Positions 11,369 to 22,740 of a stretch of DNA of 64,000 nt are shown here, one piece after another; positions within the stretch are counted from its first letter, which is position 1, and every line of letters starts with the position of its first letter. Location of the stretch: the NCBI GenBank assembly GCA_047967505.1, contig CM106539.1. One strand, 5' to 3'. A program made the translations under genes and the position numbers. The notes under the pieces were generated by a model. That model ran no database searches and was not told where the DNA came from. It saw only the letters and a program-made list of their open reading frames with translations. This stretch comes from Dipteris shenzhenensis. Lineage: Eukaryota; Polypodiophyta; Polypodiopsida; Gleicheniales.

Positions 11369-12361
11369 CTAGCTAATTCTCCTTCTAGATGCCCTCGTTT
11401 TCTTAATACGGTGTTCCTCTTTTTGATGTTCCTCATCTACTTCTTCCTTGCTTTCTTCTTCTTCTTTTGCTTTACCACACCCCCGTTTAGCCATCATTAC
11501 CTCTCTTTCCTCATCCCCTGAAGAAGCTTCTAACAAAGATACTTGTTTTTCTTCTTTCTTTCTCAATCTAGGACACTCGGGGTGATAGTGACCTTTTTCA
11601 GTACATTCATAGCAAGTGACCTCACTCTTCTCTCGAGGCCTATCCTCACTCTTTGGTGCTCTAGGTTGTCGTGCATTAACCAAATGCAATTTCAAATCAG
11701 CAAACTCTGCCATCAATTGGGAGATATTATGATCTAACTCAGTGGACTTTGGTACCTGAGGAGTGCTCATTACCTCCACCTTAGAAGTTGAAGCTGTTGA
11801 AGACACAAAAGAGGATTCGATCTTTATAGAAGCTTCTTTCTTAGTCGCAATGCAAAGTGCCTCCATGTATGTTGTTGGATCTTTACTCATTACTTTTGAG
11901 CGAAGACGATTGAGGCTCCAAAGCCATAACAAATTTGCTCATCTTTAAGTGCTCCAACCCTACGAGACTTTGAGGGGTCGATGATGCAGATGCCACAACT
12001 CGCAAAGCTGCCCTTTCATACTTTGTCCATAAAGTTTCATATCAAATTGCCAATGCAGAGACCATCTCACCCTCTCCTTGATAGAACCGGTCCAAATGCA
12101 ACATCAAAGCATTCGGCGACTCCATTGCCCCAAATCTTTGCTTCATTGTAGCCACCACTTGGTCCCAGTCCTCCTTGGTAGAGTCCGACAAGGCCTCATG
12201 CCAACTCAAGGCTACACCTTCAAGAAAATCAGGTAAAATCTCCACCCAATCCTTCATGGACCATCTAGAAAGCCAGCATCCTCGAACAAAATCCCGAAGA
12301 TAAGACTCTGGGTCTTTGCTTTGGGTCCCTCGAAACACTGGAATCTTCACCATGATGAAAC
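11369..12361 (-). pseudogene. gag of the Tat-like element
   Basis: The nucleocapsid/capsid protein that would form the virus-like particle. The start MVKIPVFRGTQSKDPESYL opens a retrotransposon gag capsid domain (WVEILPDFLEGVALSW, a typical capsid core pattern). The frame is interrupted near 12,040 and shifted near 11,900. It resumes with a linker and one CCHC zinc knuckle, CYECTEKGHYHPEC (about 11,605-11,565). The C-terminus is a charged Lys/Glu tail. The breaks mean it cannot make full-length Gag. Confidence 0.85.
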
Positions 12362-12427
12362 ACAAAAAGGAAACACCAAGATCCAAATAATATCCCAAAC
12401 AAGATCCAAACAAGATCCCACAGAGCC

Positions 12428-12748
12428 TTAGTATACCAAGACCAACTTATTATGCATAATCACTTGTTGAAAACCCTCCACAATGTGATCCTCAACAAAA
12501 TATTCAAAAATAAGTGACCAACCAGCACCATGAAAACATCGTGTATACATGCATTCAAGAATCACCCTTCTCACAATTGGAAGTGCACATAACAGCTTCA
12601 AGATATTGTACTCTTCATCATTTGCATAGCAAAAGAAGTTGAAAGTATTGAGAATCACCACTCCACTGTTATAGTCAAAAACTACCCAAAGACTCAACTC
12701 TTCTTCACACCAAGCTGCCAATGCATGAAACAATCCCCAACCTATCAT
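12428..12748 (-). CDS. Second leader ORF of the Tat-like element
   Basis: A 106-codon frame between the small leader ORF and gag. It is rich in aromatic and hydrophobic residues and includes cysteines (CEEEL, CYANDEEYN). No family is recognised. It may be chance, or a decayed extra ORF of the kind sometimes seen in Tat elements. Confidence 0.25.
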   Translation of the reverse strand: MIGWGLFHALAAWCEEELSLWVVFDYNSGVVILNTFNFFCYANDEEYNILKLLCALPIVRRVILECMYTRCFHGAGWSLIFEYFVEDHIVEGFQQVIMHNKLVLVY

Positions 12749-12912
12749 TGTGTCTGCTGATAATGGCGTTGTTGATTCACCAACATATTCAAGAGTTCAA
12801 ACATAAAGGATATCATCATAATGTTCATGCGAATATCTTGAGCATCACCTTCACAATCTTCAAGTTCTCTTAAACGGGCAGCAAGCTCTTCTAATGGAGT
12901 TCTTCCAAGCAT
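12745..12912 (-). CDS. Small leader ORF of the Tat-like element
   Basis: A 55-codon frame upstream of gag on the minus strand, starting MLGRTPLEELAARLRELEDC. It is leucine- and glutamate-rich and probably helical. Its stop TGA overlaps the ATG of the next frame (12,428-12,748) as ATGA. It lies where the gag N-terminus or an extra 5' ORF would be. I recognise no family; it may be a detached part of gag. Confidence 0.35.
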   Translation of the reverse strand: MLGRTPLEELAARLRELEDCEGDAQDIRMNIMMISFMFELLNMLVNQQRHYQQTQ

Positions 12913-13036
12913 CTTCTTTATCACATCAAAAACACATGCCTATACTAGGCATAACATGCAATCAAGTACACCCGAGACCATTTAGTAAGGTGGGATGAAT
13001 CCAATACCAAGCGTACCTAGTGTCTCCACCAAAAGA

Positions 13037-14879
13037 TGTGACATGAAGTTGGGGGTAATAAAATTCATGCATCTCTTCACTTCCTACTGCTTTTGAACTG
13101 AGTGACAAAGATATTTATCATTGAAAAACGGACATTAAAAAGAAGCTTTTATGCCAAGATACCACACCATACTTTCCTCCCTTAGATGAGAATGAAGATG
13201 GTAACATCCCAAGTGATGTTGTACTCAAGCATAGGCAGAAGGAAAGGATTAGCAGAGGCCATAATCTCAGCAAGCCGGTTTGTGCACTAAAGAGAAGAGC
13301 GATACATTGTTGAAAGAAGATCTTGCGGCTCAACATGATATGAACTGATATATATGGAGGAGTTTGAAGGGGCTGATTGGGTCAGATGGGCAAGTTCCGA
13401 GGAAACATTACACCTCCTTCATAGATACCTTTACACAGCTCAAAACACTCTCGAGACTATCATTAGACATAGAGGCCTATAACTTTCAGTAGAGACATGA
13501 TACCAAAGATTCAAACACATATAGAGATGCACCTTGAGATGGGCTTCGCAGTGATATACATTTCGTAAGAAACAAAGAAGCGGTGAGAAAGTTATGGGTG
13601 GTTTACTAGATAGGGGTAAAAACTCTCATGAAAACAGACTGTCAAACACAAAGACTCATAACTTTTTGCTATAATATTTGATTAAAGGTCTAATAACACT
13701 TTCATTAAAATCATACTAACAAGGAAAAGTTATGAGCAAAACACTAACACGGGGTCAAACTGTCACGAAAACTACCTCCACCCATGCTAATTTCGCCTGA
13801 GCAAGATGCTCCCTCAAGACTCCACCTTCATCAATGATCCGCCACTCATAGATTTTGCCTAGAATAGGGTAAGTAACTCCCTTGGTGGCTCAAGAAATGG
13901 GTGGACCATGTGTGCAATGAGCGACCAAATAGAAATAACTTTTAAGGCTTATGAAAGACAAAAAAGGGAAGAGAGACTCAAGAGAGGGAATATAAAGTCA
14001 TCTTCATTGTGTCACTAGAGTGAGACTCCACTTCAATGCAACTCAAAATACTACAAACACAAGGGAGAAGAAGAGGTTTCATACGTACAAGAGGGAGTTG
14101 AAGCTCCAAGACTACTCACAGAGAGAGAATGAACTAGAGAGAGATGGACTCAAGATTCTACATAAGAGAATATCTACAAGAGGGAGAGAAGGCTCATGGA
14201 AGAGGCTTGAGGAGACTAGACCTACAGCAACATGAGGCCGAATGGTGGAAGAGATGTTGAACAAGGGAGAGGAGGGCTCCTTTTATAGAGATTTTGTCAC
14301 CCTCCTTCACCCATTTATAATTGTTGCCAATAGATTCTTTTCCCCATCAATCACATAAGCCTGTATGTCACCATCCATGTCCTTTTTGGCTACTCTTGCC
14401 ATGTGTCCCATCAAAAGATGCTCAAGACTCTTAAAATGTTGAGAAAGTCAAGAGTCTCCCCACATGGAGCCCATAGGGACCCTCTCTTTTCCATATGTCC
14501 ACATCCTCCTTATTTCACATAGGAATTCTAGAAGGATTTCTCTTGACTCCACACTCCTTCACATGCGTTCCACACGCTTGGCATGTGATTGCTCTTATAT
14601 TATTGGAACACATGGACATGAGCCCACCTCTTTTTATGACTCACTCTTCCTATTTTCTAAAAACCCCATGATATCCCATACACAAATAACTCTCACCCCA
14701 TACCAAGGTATTTATAATTTATACCTATGGTATTTACAATGATCCATTCCACTCATCCTCTCAATCCCATACAATATCTTAGAAAATAGAAATAAGTGAG
14801 AGCCGCTAGGCTATCACTTGATACTCAAACAGAAAACAATACCAATGCCAAATAAAAAATATCAATTTTTGGTGTCACA
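13037..14879 (-). repeat. 5' LTR of the Tat-like element
   Basis: 1,843-bp copy. A minus-strand TATAAAA at 14,281-14,287 matches the one in the other LTR and is the likely promoter of the element. Confidence 0.9.
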
Positions 14880-14883
14880 ACAT

Positions 14884-15413
14884 GCATGTTGCAATTGTCA
14901 TGGCTTCTTCAAGAAGACATGCACATTAACAATTATGGCTTGCATCCCAACTTTTTCAAAACCATCCACCCCTTATATTATACAAAAATGGAAAATCATA
15001 TCAAGTAGTCCGATGAGGGTAAGAGAGGAGGTGAAAAGGGTGAGGGGATAGAGTGATTTTCATAAGGTGATGAAGAGGAGGGATCATCAAAAGGGAGAAG
15101 TCTTGATGTAGATGACTATTACAATTAGAGATCATTGAGATAGGGAGTAGGCACATTAACAAGATGCAAGACTAGTTGGGTGCACCAATTTCTAGCTTGG
15201 GGCTAGCCTACTACCATTTGCTGGCATAACTCAAGGATTGACTCTTAAAGATAGTGTAAATTGCTCTATCCACATAAGGCATAGGGGCAAACACTAACCC
15301 TCACCCTAAGGGGTTCACATGTATATCTTCATGCTCATTGTTGATACACTTAGTGTATAGGTAGCTATATCATGTGCACTCCTCTATCTCTCCATCTCTC
15401 ACTTTTGTTATCA
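14884..15413 (+). repeat. Flank plus possible LTR end of an unidentified element
   Basis: After the second target repeat unit (to about 14,923) there is about 490 bp without genes. The last part (15,340-15,413, ending TTTTGTTATCA) looks like the U5 end of an LTR because a primer binding site follows immediately. I could not find the start of this LTR or its partner. Confidence 0.4.
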
Positions 15414-15426
15414 TGGTATCAGAGCC
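15414..15426 (+). other. Primer binding site (initiator Met tRNA)
   Basis: TGGTATCAGAGCC directly follows TTATCA. This is the standard retrotransposon primer site on the + strand and implies an LTR element reading rightward from here. Confidence 0.75.
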
Positions 15427-18400
15427 GATGGTGCTCCCACTCCCTTCATGAGTGTCAAGCCCTCCTTGCAAGGCATCCTCCGTGAGAGAGAGATTTCCGT
15501 CAGAGAGAGTGAAAGCCCTTGTTCTATCAAGGCACGTAAGCCCTTGTCCCATCAAGGCACAAGCCCTCTTTGTGAGGCACCTTCATTGCTTCTCTCTAGC
15601 CCATCTTGTAGAGCTCATTCTGCTCTCCGTTTTGCATTAGAAAGCTCAGGATTCCACTTCTTGCAGCTCTAGATATCCTCTATTGAGTGATGTTGTCCAT
15701 TCTTGAGAGATTAAGGTCCATTTCTAAGAGAGAGTTCTTTGGGTGATTTTATGTTTGTTTATTTGTAAGTCTCTTATGAGATAGAGAAGTCATGACTCTC
15801 CTTCTCAAGGCCTTCATTGCGACCTCCAACTCCAAGTGCTGAACAAGCACCGCCGGCCAACATGCTCTTACAAGCTTTAAACACTAATAGTGGCTCCAAC
15901 AATCAATTGCAATACACAAAGACCATCAAGCAATGACCTTGGTGCTTTTTGACGCTAGCAACCGCCAAACAAGAAGGCTCTCGCAATGTCAAACGATAAG
16001 CCACAATCACTCGCTTCAGCAACAACGAATAGCTCCACAGATGGCATGCAACGCCGATGAGGTTCTGAGTCGTCAACCAGCTGCTCCTTCAACTGCCTCA
16101 CACTTCAATTGCATCATAGCTCTTCTCGTTGGGCCAAAGCTTGATATCATCATGGTTTCTTCCAAAGTTGCATCATGACTCTTCGTGGATCCTTCTACGC
16201 ATCTCCACACTACCAGCAATGCCTCATTGATGCTCTAGTCACACTAGTCAAACAGACGGCTCCCTTATCTATGCCTATGGCCCATGCAAACTTAAAAGAT
16301 CTCCTATGATGCTCTATGGCCTTGGTGCTGCAAATCCTCCACTGCTCAATGCTCCTCTGCTACTCCATGGCGCCACGACTTCCTACATCTCGCCAGCCCA
16401 CTCCAACAAGCCTTGACTACCAAGCTTCCTTCTCCGATCTCAATGCTACTCCATGCTTCTAGAGAGTCTTGAATGGCCTTCAACATGTAAGAGAATCAAT
16501 ATGCAACATGGCCTCACAACACCCTACAAGCCACCACAATAGAAGCGACCTTCTTCTACTCCCTATGACTTGCGCCTTTGATGACCAGCTGATCACGGTG
16601 CATCAACACAGCTTATAGTCACCTCACAGTACCAACCTCACTTATCACCACTCAAGCTGCAGTGCCATAACCAACACAAAGCCATCTCGCCTGCAAATAG
16701 CCTTCTACAAATGCCTCGCCATTGACACCTTCACCATCACCGTGTTTGCCATCACCTCTGCACAAGAAGCTCTTCTCTTTGTAAGCCACGTGTAGGATAA
16801 TCACTTACCTTGGTTAGGTGAAGTCTAACCCTTATCTTAGCTAGTGGTTAGCGTTTGACCACATGGTAATCCCATCCATACACGTGGTAGTCCATGTCAC
16901 CAAGGTCAACTAACCATGGTTTGTCTTAACTAAACCCATGTGCCATGTAGGCATTGACATGTTATCAGTCCTACATGTCATCATGAGCACCTTATCAAGA
17001 TGCCCAGTTAGCATCCAAGTCACCATGCCCCTTCTAAGGCACAATTGCCTCCACATAGGCACTATACCCTCTCCACAGGCACAGTCCTTTAGCTGCATGT
17101 GACACACAATGCCACGTCATCATTTTTGGGGCCTTCTTGGGATCAAAGTTTGGCCTATCCTTGCAAGGGCCATATCTTTTGATCCAGAGGGAATTTTGCA
17201 AAGCTGTAAAAAGGAAAAATGATCTCCAGATTGTGCTCTACGTGTTGAGCACCTTAGAACTACCATCTAACATTTCAATAGGTCACCATCATTGACACCT
17301 CATCATCGGAACCACCTCTTGATCCACTGTAATGCACCCAGCACTTAAAATGAGTCAAGAAAAAATTCATTTGTTGCATTTGATGCTTTGATATGTAGTC
17401 TCTATCACTGCCATAGAGGAGATCCAACTCCACCAAGCCAAGCAAGCCATGCCACATTACCCGATTAGTTCCCACCGGTGTCAGTCCCTTCAGTTCTATC
17501 ATTAGTGTACACATTCACACATCTAACACTAGTTCAGTTATGTTGGCATTTGGCAGTTCACTACCCCAACGTGACACTTGGCAGAGTGATCTTCCTTGGA
17601 TTTGGGAGTGTTGAATTCTTCTTGCACGCACACATGCCACCCATGTACAGTCACATTTTTTGACTATTTTTGGCATTGGTTCCTGCACACATGCGACAAC
17701 CTTGTACATCCTCTTGGCTATCTCGAGAATGTAGTTGTCATCACTTTACTATAGGCTTGATCCTTGGCACACAAACGTTCTCACATGACTTGGTTTTGAC
17801 TATTTAGTGTAAGCCCCCCAATGGTAGCTCACATATAGTGTTCTCATGGGTACACACTCTTGCCGGTACACTGGTAAGACTCTTGCACAGAGCACCAAAC
17901 TGCCTCCAGCATGGAGTTATTATTCACATCATGTAGTTGAAGATACACCCTCATGACTCCAAATGAGATCTGTGAGTGGAAAGAGAACCTTCTTTGATTG
18001 TTCATTGCCACAGGGTATGTACTATTCTATGATGTCGACTTGAGCCTCATTGGCTTTGATAGATTAGATGCAGACGCAGATGCTTTAGATGTTAGCATGC
18101 ATCAGCACGAAGTTTTTAATCATGCACATTCCTCTCTGTAAGCCTTTAGCACGAGGCACACTTCTCGGTAAGCCCTCAACACAAGGCACATTTGGCTGTA
18201 ATCCCTCATCACGAGGTATATTCGATAGTAAGTCCTCACTATGAGGCAGTCCCATCGACATCAGCTCAGACTAATTCTTGTGATGCATAGCCATCACTCT
18301 CATGGATGGATTCAACTCCAAATTTTGCCATAGATGCAGATACTTAGCAGGAGTTCAGTAATCATACAGATTTACACCAGGTAAGCCCTCAATTTGAGGC

Positions 18401-19474
18401 ACTCACATCTTTTGCCACATGCAGAGATTCATGTCACATCGCATCAAGCTCTTCAAGTGATTCCATTCTAGCATCCATCACTTATGCTTTCACCTCTGAT
18501 ACGGAGCATATCACATCTCTAGACATAGTTTCCACGAGTAGTACAGATTAATAGATTAGTCTTTAGGACATTTCAACATCGGCTCAGACATGCCACATTG
18601 CACCACCCTTGGATCCAATTATCACCTCTACTTTTTTAATCAGCAGATCAGTAGGATACCCATGCATCAGTGTGGTCATGCCCCAGTGTAGTAGACATCA
18701 TTAGATTCAGTCATAATGCAACCTGGGGAGACTCAGTGTTTCATCATGCACTTTTGGCTATTGTATACAATCCATACTTGATGCAGATCAGTGGTTGGAT
18801 CCACAACTTCAGATCGGTCCCTTCATCAGCATTCGGCACCTCATATGCCTCAAGGACATCTTGTGTTTTCACAGTTGTATTTCAGGCTTCTAGGCCTTTA
18901 TACTGTCAGCTCCTTCTCGACGAGCCTTTGACAGATGCTACATCCCATGTCGATGGATGTTTAGCCATGCACACATCAAACGATGACCTTTAGCTCATGA
19001 CAATTGAGCATACAAGTTGAATAGGTTCCTATACCATGTCATATAAATATCTACTGGTATAATGCCAAGTACATTACTCCAAGGACCGCATCAGGCTATG
19101 TCCATCTTCAATGCATTGCAACACCACAACTTGAAGACATGGATTGCAGCATGGTGGACACAAGAACAATGCAATCATATAAGGAAAAGATTGCAAAGGA
19201 TGTGGGCATGGCCATGAAGATTACATTTGGCTCTACATGGATAAGGTTGTCTTGGTTTATGCCTCTGCACATTTTTGCTTCTTGTTTTCAAAATATCCAA
19301 ATGCACAGAACAAAAACCATGTGGTCATGTAAGTGACTACATGAGAATGCCCTTGAGGAATTTCTTGGGGTGAATTAGGGAAGCAGGCTAGGTGAACAAA
19401 TAGACAGTCCTCACCATACACCTCCTCTAGTGTGGCTATGATTCGAGGGCAGCTCAGCAACAGGAAGGGGGGCA
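15427..19474 (+). other. 4 kb non-coding interior, possibly a large retrotransposon derivative
   Basis: No frame longer than about 110 codons and no gag or pol motif on either strand. It begins with a primer site and ends at a PPT-like run (CAGGAAGGGGGGCA, 19,461-19,474) followed by TGTTAAC. A non-coding interior between PBS and PPT would fit a LARD-type derivative. However, the LTR-like sequences at the two ends do not match each other, so it may be parts of two elements. Confidence 0.35.
18130..18250 (+). repeat. Degenerate 30-bp tandem repeat
   Basis: About four imperfect units with the core GTAAGCCCTCA..ACGAGGCACA, for example near 18,138, 18,169, 18,199 and 18,229. A further lone unit lies near 18,381. 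The repeats are diverged; function unknown. Confidence 0.65.
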
Positions 19475-20430
19475 TGTTAACATCCACGAAGTATAGTCAC
19501 TGAATGCAGGGTAATCCATGATTAGAGGTGATTAGGCTTCATGATTTACTTCAATGGTTGCATCCATGAAAGGAGTACAATACAAGCTCAGGGAGTTTGA
19601 GCCCCAAATACCCCAAGGTCAAAGATTGCAAGAAACTGGCATAGGTTGCAGGTTCTAGCTGTAAATTGCGGTTAAGTGTCTCACGGGAGTCAAGCCACAA
19701 GTAGTTTAAGATCGGCCTCGCCACTCCAATTTTTGAGCCTCGTACAAGGGGGTTTGAGCCCCAAGTAGCTTAGGGCTTGGAGGTGCGAGGCTAACACAAG
19801 CACTATTTGGGAGCCAGTTAGGAGCACCTCCTAATCCTAGGCTTGTCCCAAGCACTCTTACATGGTTACCACAAGTGGATTTCCGCTAGTAGGGAGAGAT
19901 GGAAAGAATAGCAATATACCTTCGCACCCTACAGGCCCAAGCCTTTCAATGTAAAGAAAGGGAGAGTGCTAAAAGGAAAAGGGTTGGCCCTCCCTTCAAA
20001 ATGTGACATGTATAAAAGGCCAAATGGTTGACTTTGGTCTTCATTTTTGTATGCACAAATTTGGAATACAAGCTCTCTCTTCTCTTCCAAGAGTGTATTT
20101 GTGTGTTATCTTGTCTCCTTCGTAGTGCCCTTGTGTTTGCCACTCCATCCCCCTTCACTCTCCTCTTCCCTTTTGCTTCTCCTTCCCTTCTTCCCTGTCT
20201 CTTCCCTCTCCCGCTTTCCCTCTTTCGTGGAAACACATTGCGATAATCCGAAAGCCGCTTGAGTGATGACTCATGCCTTGCATTGCTCTCACAAGGAGTA
20301 GCTTGGAGTGGAGGCTCCATAGGCATCTCTTCAACATCCCCATGACACGCGAGTCACCATCGAGACAACACATAGAGTCCATGTGGCGCCCAAAAAGGAT
20401 CTTGGGCAACCTTGAAATGGCATCACACAC
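19475..20430 (+). repeat. LTR-like segment with a TATA box
   Basis: Starts TGTTAACATCC right after a polypurine run. It carries TATAAAAGG at 20,011-20,018, followed by a CT-rich stretch typical of R/U5. No second copy is in the window, so calling it an LTR rests only on the PPT, TG start and promoter-like box. Confidence 0.35.
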
Positions 20431-20684
20431 TACCCATCATGGGTTTTAAAAGTTTGAGTGCCCACCCATGGGAACCCCCTTTACACACCATCCAAAGGCC
20501 AATGGTTTTGTAATCTACAAGACCCTAAACACATAGGTGATTGGAAGATTTGAAGGGTGTCCATAACTGGGCAATGGGGAGCAAAACTTGGTTGCCCACT
20601 GAAGGGCTTTAAAAGGGTAGGTGTGTGTAACGAGATGCACGCCCATGATTAACAAGATGAATTACATTCAGGAAGCCTACCTCT
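20431..20684. other. No recognisable feature
   Basis: About 250 bp between the LTR-like segment and the end of the Helitron endonuclease. It contains short inverted repeats (CCCATCATGGG near 20,431) that could belong to a Helitron terminus, but I see no clear CTRR-type end. Confidence 0.3.
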
Positions 20685-21389
20685 CTAAGGAAGAGTAATG
20701 GATGTGTCGTTTGTTATGCACATTTTGGGGATTGTGGTGTACACCAACAAGTAATGTGACCAGTAACTATAGTTTGAACCATGCATGTTGTGTGCATCTA
20801 TGTTGCCATAGACCCATATTTGATCGAGTGTCGACCCATGAATTATTGTCGGTTGAGAGGTTAGTTGGTGCATGTTATGTTTTTACATAAGCAGTAGAAG
20901 TGTGCTAAGGTTGTGGCTAGGCTTATTATAGCAAATGTTGAAGTCCCCAACAATGTAAGGTGAGTCTGTTTGTTTCACATTAAGTAGCATTAGATGCTTT
21001 AGACTGTGCAGAAGCGCACTCACATTGGCTTTGGGTGATTTGTAAACATTAATGATTATGACGCCATTGAATTGCAAGTTATTGAAAGTGGTTAGCAAAC
21101 ACTCGACACCTTGTTTGTGGAAGAATTCCTTTTGTACCAAAGTAATGTTTTCTTTGTAGTATGTGGCTATGCCAAGGCCTTTTGTGCCAAGAACGTGCAA
21201 ATACCCCAAAATTGAGGTTGCACTTGCTTGTTTCATATGGAGCTTTTGCAAGCACAAAATACTTGCAGAGAGGATACTGCAGGAAGACATGATGTCATCC
21301 TTGTGGGAATTGAATGACCTTGTGTTTAATGATTGCAAGGACAATCTGTTGCCATTAAGGGAGTTGACACCTAATTGTGGGTGTGCCAT
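20685..21389 (-). pseudogene. EEP endonuclease domain of a Helitron2/Helentron-like protein
   Basis: Endonuclease/exonuclease/phosphatase fold. The frame starts near LSLQSLNTRSFNSHKDDI and has ILCLQKLHM (the family has LQE, so the catalytic Glu is Lys), VIIINVYKSP, and YIVGDFN with the catalytic Asp and Asn. After a TAA at 20,883 the same frame goes on with GSTLDQIWVYG and a degraded YSDH motif. It lies directly downstream of the PIF1-like helicase on the same strand, the order described for Helitron2/Helentron Rep-Hel-EN proteins. A nearby non-LTR element is the other possible source, but no RT follows. Confidence 0.75.
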
Positions 21390-21463
21390 GCACGTGTGCT
21401 TCGCAAATGCTTGAGCCCTTGAAGGATTGAATGGTCAACCTTGATGTGTGGTTGCTATAAAGG

Positions 21464-22740
21464 CTATAAGATATTCAGGTTTGATGGATCACACACGCAA
21501 GAGAGTGCTATGTAGACAAGTCTGTGCATTTTTATTCCCAAGGGGGCAAATGCGAGCAAGCCCATCGAAAGCTCTTGTGCATGATAAATTGTTCTTGTAA
21601 CAACTAGTTGTATGGGGAACTGCCATTGCTTGCACAAACAATGTTGAGGTGGCTCTTCCCAATTTGAAATTTGTGTGCAATTTGTAAGATTGGGGTCCAT
21701 GACATTTGAATATTTTGCTTGTAGAGGAAGAAGTAGGTCGTGTATGCACGTTCCCTATGCTTGGGTTTGTGAACTCAACCCAAACAACTTGGTTTTTTTT
21801 TTCCATTGATGCGTCTCTGAAGATAGAGTTGGCTGCATTCACAAGGCCATCAGGAATGTCAAGGTTCCTTATGCAAATTTCAACAATCATGCCAGGTTTC
21901 ACTTGTAGTTCTTTGTGTAGCCTCTCAGTGGATTTAGCAAGTCTTATGCCTAACATCTTTTGCTCATATGTACTGAGGATTTGTCAGAAACTTTTGAAAG
22001 ACAGCATGGATATGCATGTCCTTCGTTGTATTTGTGTAGAAAAGATGGGGCACTTCTTATTTAATAGGTGGCTAGTGACGACAGGTCAAGCTGTTACTTG
22101 TTTCGATATTGTCCAATGTTTGGGTGGTTGTTCGCAACAAGTGATTTATCTCACAGGCATATCAAGCTCATAGTACATGACATTGTCTTTCCAAATGGAA
22201 TCCAACATTACCAACACTAAAGGTATGCAAGAAAATATCCAATTATCCTTCATAGGACTTACTTGGCACAAGTCCCTGCACAAGATCATGTCCACCCCTC
22301 CGAAGGGCATCAAGTGATTGTGTTTAATTTCCCACATACGCATGTTGGTAGTAATGAATGTGTTTGGTCCTATTAGCAAAACCTCATCAAACATAATTAG
22401 TTGCATGTCCTTGTATAGCTGAGAGAGCATTTGCAATTTATCAATAGAAAGGCTTTTTTAGGTTGATGTGAGCAAAGGAAAATGAAGAGCATATTGTATC
22501 ATTGTTTTGTCTATGTTGTACGCAGCCTTAGCAGTGTAGGCTAGGAGCAAAACCTTAGGCTGTTGGCCATTTGCTCATGTGAGTAGTGTCTCAGCAATGC
22601 TTGCTAAACGTTTCTTGAGAATAACATCTTCAAGGAGGCGCTTTCTTGAGTGACAACTCAACAACCATGCTCGCCTTGAAGCAAAACATTGGATTTCATT
22701 CAAAATTACATGAGTTCTCTTCTCTAACCCACACTCACCC
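21464..22740 (-). pseudogene. PIF1-like Helitron helicase
   Basis: Superfamily 1B DNA helicase half of a RepHel transposase. From right to left I see LNEIQCFASR, VLLLAYTAKAAYNID (motif Ia), MQLIMFDEVLLIGPNTF (Walker B, DE), PFGGVDMILCRDLCQVSP (motif III region, usually GDxxQ), PHLFYTNTTKDMH, VKPGMIVEICIRNLDIPDGL and QFPIQLVVTRTIYHAQ (motif V/VI region). The Walker A GxGGTGKS segment is missing between about 22,640 and 22,690. Several stops and shifts show decay. The EEP domain follows without a gap in the order expected for Helitron2. Confidence 0.88.

Larger units (their letters stand above)
6503..14879 (-). mobile_element. Tat-like Ty3/gypsy LTR retrotransposon
   Basis: An 8.4-kb element on the minus strand with long LTRs (6,503-8,372 and 13,037-14,879) that start TGTGACACC and end ATGTCACA in element orientation. 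A 4-bp duplication ACAT flanks it (6,499-6,502 and 14,880-14,883). A G-rich polypurine tract lies inside the left LTR (complement of 8,373-8,386). The gene order from right to left is gag, protease, RT, RNase H, a second archaeal-type RNase H, then integrase remnants. RT before integrase is Ty3/gypsy order; the extra RNase H is characteristic of the Tat lineage. Every reading frame is broken, so it is dead. A candidate primer site (TGGTGGAGACACTAGG, just left of 13,032, minus strand) does not match initiator Met tRNA. Confidence 0.88.

Noticed and set aside
20028-20262. Leu/Ser/Pro-rich ORFs
   Set aside because: CT-rich sequence downstream of a TATA box, probably LTR R/U5; no conserved domain.
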